Source of the DNA: Boletus sp. NGJ | Lineage: Eukaryota; Basidiomycota; Agaricomycetes; Boletales; Boletaceae | NCBI GenBank assembly: GCA_019096195.1 | Contig: JAGTXK010000050.1 | Span: 186,001 to 250,000 of the forward strand | Direction of reading: 5' to 3' | Length of the DNA: 64,000 nucleotides | In this document: positions 46,101-57,376 of the stretch, piece by piece | Layout: every line of letters begins with the position of its first letter | Numbering within the stretch: the stretch's first letter is position 1 | The notes under the pieces: generated by a model | What the model was told of the DNA's origin: nothing | Seen by the model: only the letters and a program-made list of their open reading frames with translations | Databases searched by the model: none | Position numbers and translations under genes: made by a program

Positions 46101-48936
46101 CCAAACGGTAATCCGATATCTGTCCACCTAGGACAACAGAGCGATTCATCCTCGAACTATCCATACCTCGTCATATGTGAGTATCTATAGAGGGATTGAG
46201 CACCATTTCTGACGTGAACACAAGATCCTGCTACTTATCCCTATCTCAATATTTATCCGACCAGTGCTGCCATTATAGAAGTAGAGGGATCTCAGACGAC
46301 GAAGAAAAACCACTGTACCGTCAACCTGGTTCCACACTATCCCAACCTAGCAATCTGTAAGAAAACATATATCTCGCCGATTCTGCTGTCTGACGTTCGT
46401 TAGACCCAGCCGTGTATCCTCACCTCGATGTGTATCCAGCGTTTGCGAGGGATTTCGAGTACCACAGAACGTGGAAAAGGACAATCTAACCTTCGCCACC
46501 GTCGCATAGAAATGTGGAGGGCTAGAACGGCAGCCCAAGTTGCCGTAGCCGAACTTCTCGCCAACAACCATATTTGGGAGGTTGACGAACCCCTTCAGCT
46601 TGACTTGGCTGATTATGCTTGGTCTCGAAGCTCTGCAGGACCCCCTCACGCCTCTTCTGGAGTTACCCCCTACGCCGCCCGTTCCGGGATCCGTGCATAT
46701 AGCCCGCCACATTCAAGGGTCAGTGTTACTCACACCCTCGACTGCGACGACGTGGGGGCCTCAGGATGATGATTGGTACTCGGACATACTTAGCATCGAG
46801 CGCCTGCCTTCTCCGGATCTCGGTCAGCGGGTTCTTGATGACGTCGAGAACACTGAATTTCGACACCAACCGTGGCATGCGGTTTGGCTCTCTTTGGGGA
46901 GTGCAAGCCAACTGAAAAATCTTCCATCGATCCTCGAGAAATCTGGCTTCGTCCCGGAATACCCATACCTGGTGATCTGTGAGTAGGCTCAGTCACACTC
47001 GCAGCCTTGTCTGATCGAGTTGTGCGCATATAGACCCACCTGCGTACCCTCATTTTGAGCTCTACCCCACCTGGGCAAACGTATCCACTTTGAAACACCA
47101 GGCATCTGAAATGCTCGCTTATTCATATATCTATCCTGCACTTGATATCTGTGAGTTCTACTCGCGAGCTACTTTAGTGTGCAGTCGTTCACCGAAGCCG
47201 CGTCTAGACCCTGCTGTTTACCCTCATTTCAATATTTATCCCGCCGTTTTGCGAATAGAAAGCCCCAGCAACCTGAGGGTGGTCTCGAACGTCCGGAACG
47301 GGCGAGTGGAAGTGAGACTTCCTTTTCTGTATCCCGACTTTGATGGATTGTAATGCGTGCTCTAAGCTCCCAGCAGATCATGTTTGCTATCCTTATGATC
47401 TGGATTACATTTACCCCTTCAGTAACGCAATAGAGTTGACTCAAATAACAATAAAAGCTTCTCGTGGCTATCCTTGGCTTGTTGTTTGTATGTCTGCCGA
47501 TCTACTTGGTGAAACTCCCAGATTCAAGAAACTTTGACTAGATCCTCCGGTGTACCCATTCAAACCAGAGCAATCACCTTCTATGTTTTCATCAATAGAA
47601 TGGAAATCAGTCAGTGTAAATTTGCCTGCTCAGTACCCAATATTGGATATCTGTGAGTGTTCAATTCATGCCGCTCAGGTTTCTCAAATCTGAGGAAATG
47701 TTATCAGACTCCGCAGGTTACCCCTGGTCCCTGGAGTCTATATACCCTGCTGTCTCGGTTGATGATTGCTCGGAAGTGGCCAAGCCACAGTATCCTTCTA
47801 TCTGGATCTGTATGTTTTGCGAGATTGTGTATTCGATACTTGCTGACGTGATCGATCCTCAGACCCTGCCGTGTACCCCTTCGTGCAGCCGTATCCCGGC
47901 GTATCTGATTCAATTCACATTCCTGGAGCGCTTGATGAAAGTGAATATGCGTCAGCCAAGGCATTCCTTGCATTGTCAGAGGTAAATAGTCACATTCAAT
48001 CGGTCTTGTTTCACGGCTGAAGTCAGATGACAGCTTAACTGCACCGATCCAGCACATGCGGTGTATCCGTACTTTGATCTCTACCCTATTGCTGTATTGC
48101 CAGCGCTTCAAGAAGGACGAGCGGTCCAAGATGCGTATGTCGGCAACTTGGCAACCCCTGCGCCGCGGATGCACGTCATAACACAGAGAAATCGAAAGAC
48201 TCACATGGAATTGCATGCCTCGGTTTTTCGATCTTTGGGAAAGCGGCCGGCACGAAACTCGAAGACGCACGCACAGCTCCACACCGAAGTGTTTCAGGAT
48301 GGCATGATATGGACTCCTAGTGGATATACGCAAGATATATCATCCCTGACCAGGAGGGGACCTGGGGATATACCGGTACGAGAATCGCAGGGTCGCCCAT
48401 CCCAGGACAATTCCACCCCCAACCCACCGCGCTCGCCGAGGCCAGGAATGATTACCGCCCAGTCACCGGACGAGGTTGCTTTTCCGCTCGGGCAACCACC
48501 AGCCCTGCCTCCGCTATCTCCTCTCCGCGTTCGCACTCCGGTAGTTTCATCTCCGCCGTCCCCAGCTGTATCCGAGACTCCAATGCCACGCGTGTCTTTG
48601 CCTTCCATTCCACACACGCATAAGCGGACGGCGAGTTCACGCTTGACCCAAGCTGTCAAGTCTATGTTGCCCGGACTACAAAGGCGTAACTCGAGCACGA
48701 CTCTTGAAAACCCTCCTCCCGACGACAACAAAGAACGCGTCAAGGATCACCAGTCCTCGGCGAGGTTCCTGTCGTTGGTCGAGCGACGGTCGACGGCCGT
48801 GCCTGAATTCCTTCACAACAGCACTTCTGAATTCCTGACTCGTACTCCCCCGAGCTCGCAAAGAAAGGAGAGCTTGGTTTTGCAAAGAGCAAGGGCATAC
48901 GAGCAAACCACTGGTGCGCCTTCAAGAAAGAGATAA
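43185..48936 (+). CDS. Unrecognised 20-exon gene made of repeated Tyr-Pro modules
   Basis: I do not recognise the product. My 20-exon model keeps frame throughout (1,565 residues). Exon 1 starts MSSFAGHPHPYHTMPALH. With exon 2 it forms a probably globular start (ARSPRNLVVVIPPPDFPL, GQLNAIAREYNFPST, DDSWQYLFGHLFEG, IEFDIDLSKARWFDAWVAG). The centre (residues about 450-1275) is an array of 34-75-residue modules, nearly one per exon. These begin P-(P/A)-A-YP-x-(F/L)-x-(I/L)-YP and end YP-x-L-x-I-Y. A second motif, VWGxSFGWxxxxTWxxVYP, occurs four times and once degenerate. The last exon is Pro/Ser-rich and basic (HKRTASSRLTQAVKSMLPGLQRR). No signal peptide, membrane segment or catalytic motif is evident, so a binding or scaffold role is only a guess. 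Exons 11-13 and 15-16 have the least certain edges. Confidence 0.75.
44843..48052 (+). repeat. Array of phase-1 repeat exons inside the unrecognised gene
   Basis: Exons by eye: 43185-43598, 43659-44787, 44843-45067, 45117-45245, 45296-45436, 45497-45631, 45680-45726, 45779-45923, 45997-46176, 46225-46356, 46404-46458, 46520-46580, 46639-46978, 47034-47150, 47208-47311, 47367-47487, 47542-47652, 47708-47809, 47863-47988, 48053-48936. Fourteen introns are phase 1. In twelve the donor follows T and the acceptor precedes AC or AT, so a Tyr codon is split (for example atct|gtaagt...tag|acccacct). Introns are 47-73 nt. Exons 3-6, 9, 10, 14 and 17-19 are symmetric 1-1 exons, which can be duplicated without breaking the frame. 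The sequences between the anchor motifs have diverged strongly, so the array is old and not a recent tandem expansion. Confidence 0.8.
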
Positions 48937-49199
48937 GACACCTTTGGTACAAGGTCTCTGACCGTTGTTGTTAGTAGCGAATCAATCCCCCGGCACCGTT
49001 GGACTTGGTACCAGAGGAACACATGTCCCATTCACACTTCCCCCATTACCCCGGATCCCTTCCTTGACTGACGTAGCAGAGACGATCGAAAAATCTAAAA
49101 TAACATTCGCTTAGGGGCTCTGCTCTGTTCGTTTTGTTCGTCGTTAATTGTCTCGTAAATCATTGGTGAATATATGATACATGCATAGCAAAAAGCTGA

Positions 49200-50279
49200 T
49201 CAGTCGTGGTACGGAGGTGGTTGGTCCACGCCAGGATTATAACTGACCGAGGTCAGTGTGTGTCCCAAGCCAGGCATGGGGTTGGAACTTTGATCTGACG
49301 AGGGCGATGATGCACGAGCCGCGGACGCGCCCTCAGATCCTTGAACCGATCCCCGAGCCTCCCTTAACTCCCGCTCCCTCTCATCGCGCACCATCTTGCG
49401 CATACGGTCATCTAAAATCGCCAACTTGATCTGTCGAGACGAGGGAGTGGTCAACATCACAATCGGAAGCCGCGCCGAGGTCAGACAAAAAAGGACATAC
49501 ATTCTGAGCGACCGCTGCCGCGGCTACCTTCTGCTGCTGCCTATTCCGCTGTAACTGTTCTTCCTTTTCCGTCTCACGGTCGATAGCTTCCCTGAGCATC
49601 GCAGCGCCGGTGCGTAGGTCCACCATCTTATTGGGATTGAACATGTAATAGGATTGAAGGTTCATCACCTCGAAAAAAAAAAGAGAGAGAGGAAATGACA
49701 CCCTCGTGCGTCAAAATACGGGCCTCCCACCTAACCGGTGCAGTGACGGCGACTCACTTTGGGGCGGAATCCAAGCTAAGTAGAACAAACACGAGGACGA
49801 ATGAGAATGCGAATGCGAACACGACTCATCATGACATGTGTCAAAAACAAAAGAAGGGGGCAAGCGCGACTCACCGCTAAAGCATACTCCAGAGCACCTT
49901 TCGGCTGTATCAACCGACGCTTGATGGTATCGTTTTCGTGCTTGAACGTATGATATCTCGGGTTCTCTGGTTCCCGCAGGATGTTCTCTGCCATCGTGGA
50001 TAGGGTCTATCAGGTCCGCCCGTGTTAGAGATCGAGTACTAGAGAACGCTGGCTCGCGGCGGGGTGACTGCCCCGCCCCCCCACACTCGCCTTGAGAGAG
50101 TTCATCGCAACCTCTTTGGAGTTTGGTCGAAAGATGCCAGGGTCGATGAGACGACGAAACGTCTGCCGTTTGTCGTGCTCTTGCATGAGCTGAGCACCAG
50201 AGACACTTGCTTCCGGGCCCGGCTGGCGCCTAGCAGCAGCCTCTGCGAGTACTTGAGCCGTGGGAGGTGACATGGACAT
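49200..50279 (-). CDS. PUB-domain protein of unknown pathway
   Basis: Exon 1 encodes MSMSPPTAQVLAEAAARRQPG and a helical stretch RQTFRRLIDPGIFRPNSKEVAMNSLK. The next exons give ENILREPENPRYHTFKHENDTIKRRLI, PKGALEYALA, then LGFRPK and VMNLQSYYMFNP. This is a PUB/PUG domain, the p97/Cdc48-binding fold found in PNGase and UBX proteins. The central LGFRPK piece is an 18-nt microexon at 49758-49775 flanked by ag and gt. A coiled segment follows (REAIDRETEKEEQLQRNRQQQK, ILDDRMRKMVRDERERELREARG) and then a Ser/Pro tail ending PPPYHD. A Cdc48-linked ubiquitin or quality-control role is inferred from the PUB domain alone. Confidence 0.75.
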
Positions 50280-50445
50280 CCTAGCAGAGGCTCAGCAGAG
50301 ATGTCGACTCGTGAGTCAGGGGCTACTTGAAGTATATTAGTTCTTGTCACGAAAAGTGACACGGCTCAAAATAGTACATGTATAGTATGGCTACACTATA
50401 GGGTGTAATAATTATATCACGAACAACAACTTGATCCTTTGAGTA

Positions 50446-53400
50446 TTAATCCGAGTCCACATCTTCCGACTCTCCTCCGTGATCATAATCAACCTGTGTG
50501 TCTTGCACGAAGGACGACAGTCCAGCTGCCCGGGCAGATTTGGGTGATGTTTCGTCTTCGGAGGAGCTATCACTGCTACAGGGCGGCTCGTGTCTATCTG
50601 GACTAGGCTCTTTACTCCTCACAGTCCTGGAAGACCTCAGCGGAGAGGAAAATGGAATCGCAAGTGCGGAAACAGATTTCCGTCTTAGTTTGGTGAAAAA
50701 AGTGGATTGTGCCGACCCGCTCGCATGTTGTGGTGTGGGAGAGTGATCTCGTTTGACAGGTATATCTTCTTCAGGAGAACCTCGCGACTCGAGAAGATCT
50801 GAAGCCCATTTGCGACGAAGGACAGGAGAGCGGAGGGGGTCTGTAGTGCTTGTGTATCCAGGGTCACCAGGCGTTGACATGCCGGCCTCCATAACATCGC
50901 TGACAATAGGACGTCCACGCCGAAAATACCATGCCGTCCCATTATCAGCGAAAGCCTTTTCCGCATCAGTATCTCTCGCCAAAGGTGGCTCAATGGTTGT
51001 CGAAGTTCCTAGCAGTCGAGGTACTTTTAGAGGTCTCGAGGTGATGCTGTCATTGATGACACCATCTGTGTCAGCGGGGGTCTGGTTAGATCGTACGCGC
51101 TGTATGGCGCGGCGGACAGCTTGTCGACCAAGCGTTATCTGCTGCTCGATCCGATACCGGTTCTCTATGATGTGCAACTTCGGAAGCAACATTAATTACG
51201 CACAATTGCCTTCATGGTGACTCACTTTTGGCCAAGTAACCAGTTCGCCGACTCGGATCATCCTCTGAAGTTCAGCGGGGTCCGGATCACTCAATAAGCG
51301 GAACCAATCCTGTAAAGGGTGAATTCAGACTATAATGAGGCTTGGGAGATACCCACTAGGATTCGCGTCTTTGGCCATATGCTAACAAAAGTATGAGATG
51401 TGAAACGCAAGCATTGAATATGGTTAGTACATACGTTACAGTGCCATCAAATCGTTGAAGGAAGACACTAGACCAATCCTGACCCAGCAACTGTGGAAGC
51501 AGTTCTAGGTCTCGGATGACCTACAAGCCAAGTTTTGTCTCCGGGTGCCGACCATCCTCGGGATATCATACTTACCTTGAAATTCTTCGTAATCTCCAAT
51601 TTGAGCCATTGTTCAGCAGCGGATAAAAGAAAGTTGCCTCTCCAACCTAGTACCTGTATTAGTCATGGTGAACCCAGGAAGATCGTCAAAGACGTACCTT
51701 TCCCTTTCCTATGGGCTACCGGTTTCCCAGCGGAACCCCGTGGTGCAAAGAAGAATAGATGGACATGTGGGTTGACCTGCGACACGACTGGATGGGTGAC
51801 TACGAATGAAATCTCAATTACTGTACGGGTATCAAAATAAAGTTGAGTCATACCATTGAAATAAAGATTGAGAGCTTGAATCGGTATATCCACCCTGCAA
51901 ACGGACGTGAGAATGGAAAGCCTACGGTATTGAGCTTGGTATGTCTCAAACCTCAGAGAACCATCTTTAAACTTGCTTCCCCAATTCCACGGTACAAGAC
52001 GACCATCCTCGAGTTTCTGCATTAGTACCACCGGATTCAGTATACCAGGGACTGCTGCTGAGGCCAACAGCGCGCTCCATATGACCGTATCCGGTGCGGT
52101 AACGTAGTTTAATAACTTTGTTGGCCTGCACACTCGAGATCAGAAGAATTTCGAACACTTAATGATGGAACTGACGAGTGACGGTCAGCTGGGATGACAG
52201 ATATATTAAGAATCCGTCCTGTCCTGAGATAAGCCTCACGGAAAGTCATCGAGCCCCTCGTGAAGAATGCAGACTAGGTCATGATGTCAATCAAGAATAG
52301 GTGATAGTCATTCAGAGGTCACAAACCTTCCGAGCCCACGTCACACTGTCGAACCGAGCACCTGTATCCCGGAAGCGCTTGATCCAAACCTCGAAAGGTT
52401 CCTCACAAGCCGTCAGTTTGTGGGCTAATTCAGGGACCAAGAGGGCTTTCAATTCTTCGTCCGTTCTAGTGCATACGAGTGCGGCAACAAGACCACCCGC
52501 GGAAGTCCCGGCAATCACCCGAGGTAACAAACCAGCATCCAGGAATGCCTTTACTACTCCTACATGGTCTACGTTTCAAACGGTTACCAAAAAGTATTCC
52601 GATGAATCGATTCACGCACAATATCCGAACGACGCTCCACCAGATAGACACAATGCCGAGGTGCCAAGATTGGCAGTTGCACTCTTGAAAAACTGCTTCT
52701 TCTCTTCATTTGATAATTCCGTGGACTCACGGATGAACCTAAGAGCTCTTTCCTGCTCGTCGTAATATGCTGCCAAGAGAGACAGATGTCACTTCATCAA
52801 CGAAGCCATGTAGTGGAGTCGCAACACACATTCAATCAAATTCTTGGTCCCCAGAAAGGTCTGAAACAGAGTGAGATATGCATCAGCATGTAGCAAGAAA
52901 ACAAGCGACCTCGCTGTATAGCCTTCAATGGAACGGTCAACACGAGAGCGGATCAGTCAGAATGCATGCTCATTACCTCGGTGATTCTACGCCAGCAAAG
53001 TTACTCCGAATGCACGTTTCAAGTACCCCGAGCACTCCACGAACGTCGTTCCTCTCTCTCAAGATCCTGAGCGATCGATTGACCTGACCGTGGATCAGAG
53101 AACGTTTCTTGACGAAAGCCGACTATATTGTACCTTCTTGACCAACTTCCAATCATAAAACGTGTCTTCGTCAATCCGCTTCCACTCATGGAAATCCAAG
53201 TATCTGTCCAGGGTAAGGGCTGATTCTTTCCAATCCTGTATACAGTCAGGATAGCATCGTGTGACGCATAGAATTGATGTCTGAAATGTATGTACTTACT
53301 TCGTATGTTCGTGAAGCGCGGAGACGTCGACGAAGTTCACCTTTCCGACCCCTCCCTGATGGAGTGTGAGACAAGATCGTTGCGACCCACGATTCGACTC

Positions 53401-53940
53401 ACAAGCGGACAACCATTCCTTGGTATTAACGACCTGTCTGATGAATATGTAAAGACTGAACTGCACAGCGATGACGACAAAGATAAACAACTGTGACAGA
53501 CCAAGAACGATATGAATATGATTTCGCGGTTGAAAGCTGGCATCTATGCATACCAGGAGCGGCCACCTTAGGAGGAGGAATGACCAGTCTTGCCTGTGCT
53601 CCGGAGTCCTTTCTCCCTTCCTCTTCCTTAACCGAGATCAATGCGTGAATTGGTAGCCAGGGACGGAATGAATACCTCTTGACTCTGAGATTGATAGGAG
53701 CGAAGTCAGAGAGCGCAGAAACCTTTCTTATTCGCGGGCTTTGAGGAATTGGAGTGCCCGGACTCACAACTGGCGACGCGGGGCCACAGTGATCGTGTTC
53801 ATCCAGCTGCAGTGCTGCCTTGAATGCATCAATGTGGCTAATGAACTCAGCGAAAGGATATGTGTGCAGAAACGGCAGCAAGCTCACAACTCGTCGACGT
53901 AGTCGAGTTTGAAGATGTCGGTCGGGCTTGCGAGCTTCAT
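50446..53940 (-). CDS. Patatin-type triacylglycerol lipase (Tgl3/4/5-like) with DUF3336
   Basis: The likely start is ATG 53940 (MKLASPTDIFKLDYVDE), spliced by a 50-nt intron to FHIDAFKAALQLDEHDH. After a disordered stretch comes the DUF3336 region (DRYLDFHEWKRIDEDTFYDWKL, LRERNDVRGVLGVLETC, NLIEYYDEQERAL). The patatin domain follows, with the nucleophile elbow AGTSAGGLVAAL (GxSxG) and the presumed Asp of the dyad in KFKDGSLRFDIP. The C-terminal third is Ser-rich (SSDSSSEDETSPKS) and may be phosphorylated. Relatives in yeast are lipid-droplet triacylglycerol lipases and lysophospholipid acyltransferases. More than ten introns are needed; several in 51200-52300 are approximate. Only 80 bp separate its start from the ORC4 stop. 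Confidence 0.83.
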
Positions 53941-54020
53941 CTGTGGTGAGGACTAACTTGGAGTGATGCTCGCTCGGAGCAAGGATGCTATATTACATAA
54001 TCATATCTACGCGGCATAGT

Positions 54021-56165
54021 TTATGATGCCTTATTGAGCCACTTCTTGACGTTGGTCTGCCCCATCGCATTCACCGCTTGCTTCACGGCTCCCCTTTCGA
54101 CCAGACAACGGTAGCGCACAAACTCGGGGGCAATGTTGGGCGATGGTGCGACAACGCTTGCGAACATATGTGCGCCCACAAGCGCTTCAAAGCTCTGAAG
54201 TAGAAAGATCTCGCATAAGAAACGAATGTAGTTGCTTGTGGGCGTACTCTCATGAGAACTTCTCGGGTGCACCTGGCCATCCCGATACTTCCCCCTTCGA
54301 TCTGAATGGGTGCCGCCGAAGACGCGCGAAATTCCTCCCGGAACGCATCATAGAGCATCTCAAATGTGACCATGTCGTGGCCGGCTGAATGAGCGTGCAT
54401 GGCAGCAACCAAAAGGCAGATTGAGGGATAGGACAGTGCTTCATTTGGTGCACACGTTCAGTGCATTGGTCCGACAAAAAGCGACGAAATCTTACCTTGC
54501 AAATTGGAGAACTCTCGGCGAAGTCGCTGAGCGAAAACCGCCGCAGAGATGTGGGATGCTGTTGGAAATGGGGACGTAGTCCGTAAATCGGTAACAATAG
54601 CAGTCTATATCGCTGTCATACCCCATCAAATGATACAAAGATGACCGCTTACCAGCATTTGCTTGAGCATTCTGACATCCCGAGTCAACGCAAACGTATC
54701 CTTCATGATGTCCACGACCTTCCGATCTTCGAGAAAAGTGTACACTGCGAAAGTCCAAAGGGTACTCCATTCGCTGGAATCGTCAACAGGAGTGTTAAGC
54801 AGTCGTCGCGAAATATTTATCCAGAAGAGTGAATCGGATGGTGGCGCGGTTCGTATCATGCGGCCTGAAAACCGACTCTTTACACGCTTTTCTAAGAGGT
54901 TGATGGTATCGATACGGGTGGTGATGCCAACGACTGCCAGCCCGTTATTACCTTGCCCTACCTCGCAGCTTTGGACGGTGTCCAAGAGACAATAAAGTAG
55001 GGACTGCCTAGCATGTTGCGCAAAGAGATCAAAGGCGTCAAGGATAACGATGGTTGGGCGGGAGAGGGTGGGCAGTACGGATATCAAAGCGGGGAGGTGG
55101 GATGGTGGCGGGACGGATATTGTGGGACCTGGATCGATAAACGGATTGGGTTCCTCCTCTGTGCCATTGACATCCTCGTCTATATCGCGTAAGAAGGACT
55201 TTCCGGTTTGCTGGGACAGTTGTCGTGCAATTTCGCGCAGAGCTAAGCGGTCGTTATGTTGAGTGTGGCCGGATAGCCGAAGAACTATCGGTTCCTCTGG
55301 CAGGTCCTCGATTGCTCGTTCGATAAGCTATTTAAACATTGTTCATAAGACAATATTCGTTGGTTATAAGAAGACGCACGGAGGTTTTCCCACTTCCGCG
55401 CGGCCCAAGCAAAAGACAACTATTACCTTCCCCACGGGCAGTTGTACCATGGAGCAAATCGTGCAATTGAGTATAGGCAATGCTATTAGTGGATAAGTGG
55501 CTGTGATCGCCAATGTCCTCCGATGATAGAGATGACTGGAGCGCGTTCAAAACAGCACGTTTTTGCAGCCGAAGACAAGGTACCAGGTGAGCAGGCAAAA
55601 CACCGGGTAGCTTGACAGGAGAGGGTAAGAACGTGAGATTACTGCCTTTCTTGGGGGAAGGTGGACGACCGGCACGCCTGCTCGGTGTAACAGGTACGTC
55701 GTCAGGCTGGTGCTGCAGTTTTGAGGGAGAGACGCGTGGGGTAAGAGGAGGACGGACTCGCGAAGGGGTCGATGGAAGTTGGATAGTTTTCGCTGGGACG
55801 AGCGGTGAAGCAGGGCGTGGTTGCCACGAAGGAGTAGCAGGCACTTTGTGGACCGAGGGAAGCTTCAGCTTCACTGCAGCTGCATTGTCGGTAATCGGGG
55901 ATACACAAGCGGCGCTAGTCCTGAGTGCGAAGGCTCTCGGGGTCGTTATTTCTACGCAGTCCAGAACGACCCGTGGTGGACCGAGTCGGGGACCAGGGGT
56001 TGATGGCGGGACAGGGGGTTTGGTGGATGACAAGTTGAGTTCATCTGGGTCGTCGAGGGATGTATCTTTCTTGCTCAAGATGGGTGTCGCGTCGATGGGC
56101 CGCTGTCTTGTGCGTGTTGCGCGCTTTGGAGCGTTGTCCTCTGGGGCTTTGCGTTTGGGAGGCAT
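54021..56165 (-). CDS. ORC4: Origin recognition complex subunit 4
   Basis: The first ~220 residues (from MPPKRKAPEDNAPKRATRTRQ) are disordered, basic and Pro/Ser-rich. The AAA+ module then has Walker A LLGPRGSGKT, IERAIEDLPEEPIVLRLSG, and Walker B TIVILDAFDLFAQHARQSLLY. Next come VVGITTRIDTINLLEKRVKSRFSGR (sensor 1 and the Orc4 arginine region) and a winged-helix end (MVTFEMLYDAFREEF, FEALVGAHMFASVV, VKKWLNKAS). Orc4 is part of the complex that marks replication origins and loads MCM. Walker B reads DA where human Orc4, as I recall it, has DE. ATG 56165 is chosen; the frame extends upstream but would run through MED20 exon 1. Confidence 0.88.
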
Positions 56166-56207
56166 CACAGACGCGTCGTGCGCGTAATACGCACGCTCTT
56201 GTTCACC
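56166..56207. promoter_or_regulatory. 42-bp gap between divergent ORC4 and MED20 start codons
   Basis: With the family-supported starts (ORC4 at 56165 minus, MED20 at 56208 plus) only 42 bp separate the two ATGs. Both 5' UTRs and core promoters must therefore overlap each other or the neighbouring coding sequence. No TATA box is visible; the stretch contains gcgcg/acgcgt-type motifs (acgcgtcgtgcgcg). Confidence 0.5.
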
Positions 56208-57281
56208 ATGGGTTTCACAGGGTGGGTCGGACTTGACTGACTTGACAATCAATCCACCGCAGCTCAAGCGCTCACTGTTGTGCAGATTGGCGAGATGGAT
56301 AAACCCACCCACGTCGGGACTGGAGCTCATCGCAGAAAACATCATGCGGAATCATCATGTTCGTAGCTCTCCGCTGCAATCGACACCCCCTCGTGTTGAT
56401 TCCTGTTCCAGGGTCAAAGCAAAGGACGCTGGACTCTCGGCGTTCGTTCATACAGGTCAACCATCGGCTCGATACCAGGCTTCTCCGTCCATGCTGAGCG
56501 GTCTATGTGTGCGCTGACGATGAATGACCATGTCTTTGTGCTCTTGGAGGACCCCGCTGCTCCGTCCCGTGCAGACGTTTTGGCAGCGGTTCAGGATACC
56601 ACCAGCCAGGGCAGTGATGTCCGCATGTCTTCCCAAGTGACGCATCCGCCGCATTATCGAACTACGTTCCTTACTCTCCGGCCGCCAGGTGCATTGGAGC
56701 AATTGCTCAGCCAACTCAAAGCACGTTGGATACCCGTCAGACAGAGCAGTAGTACTGCTTCTCAGCGTGGGCAGACTTCAGCTCAGCAGCTGACTGTCGA
56801 AGGACACGTCTTCGCAATCGGTAATGACTGGCTCGTTCGCGTGGGGAACGTCATCCTTGCAGGTGGTGCGGTGAAGGGTATGTTGTTGGAGGTCGGTGGA
56901 ACGCTGTCTCAGTCTACTACTGTCTACTTACGCTGCGTGTAGGCCGAATATCTCCCACTCCCAGTCCTTCATTCGCAGGCCGCCGACGGTACATCTGAGC
57001 TGTTGTCCAATCTCCTTTTGTCAGTGCTTCCAAACATACAGGATGCCAAGACAGTCGCTGTAGCGGTCAGCGATTCGCAGTGGGAGGAAGTGCTGTGGGA
57101 CCGCGAAGAGGAGGAAAGGCTGAGCCGAGAAAAGGACGTTAGAGAGGACCAAGAGGAGATCTTTGTGGCAGACGAAGAAGGTCTCCCGGCGCAACGAAGG
57201 GGTGACTGGATTGGTGTAGACCGAGACCGGAGATCTGCATTCTTGATTATTGGCGCATTGCGGTCAGAGGGTATTTTGTGA
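56208..57281 (+). CDS. MED20: Mediator complex subunit 20
   Basis: Exon 1 is tiny (MGFTG), spliced to LARWINPPTSGLELIAENIMRNHH and then GQSKGRWTLGVRSYRS, SMCALTMNDHVFVLLED, VEGHVFAIGNDWLVRVGNVILAGGAVKGMLLE and AEYLPLPVLHS. This is Med20 (Srb2), which pairs with Med18 in the Mediator head and folds as a beta-barrel. The VRVGN...GGAVKGMLLEAEYLP block is highly conserved. The C-terminus is charged and coiled (EEEERLSREKDVREDQEE). Three introns are inferred; the first, gtgggt...tgtgcag, decides the start at 56208. It is the second Mediator head subunit in this window, after MED17. Confidence 0.88.
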
Positions 57282-57376
57282 TGGTGTTTCAAGTTTTAGT
57301 CTGATAGCTGTGTGACCCGTCGATCAGCTAAAACCGCGTAGTTAATGATGTCCTATTGACATTCATCTCTGTCCAC

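Noticed and set aside
47208-47487. Suspected frameshift between repeat exons 15 and 16
   Set aside because: Treating 47312-47366 (gtgaga...ctaag, 55 nt) as an intron joins the exons in phase 0. The earlier reading required a 27-nt intron.
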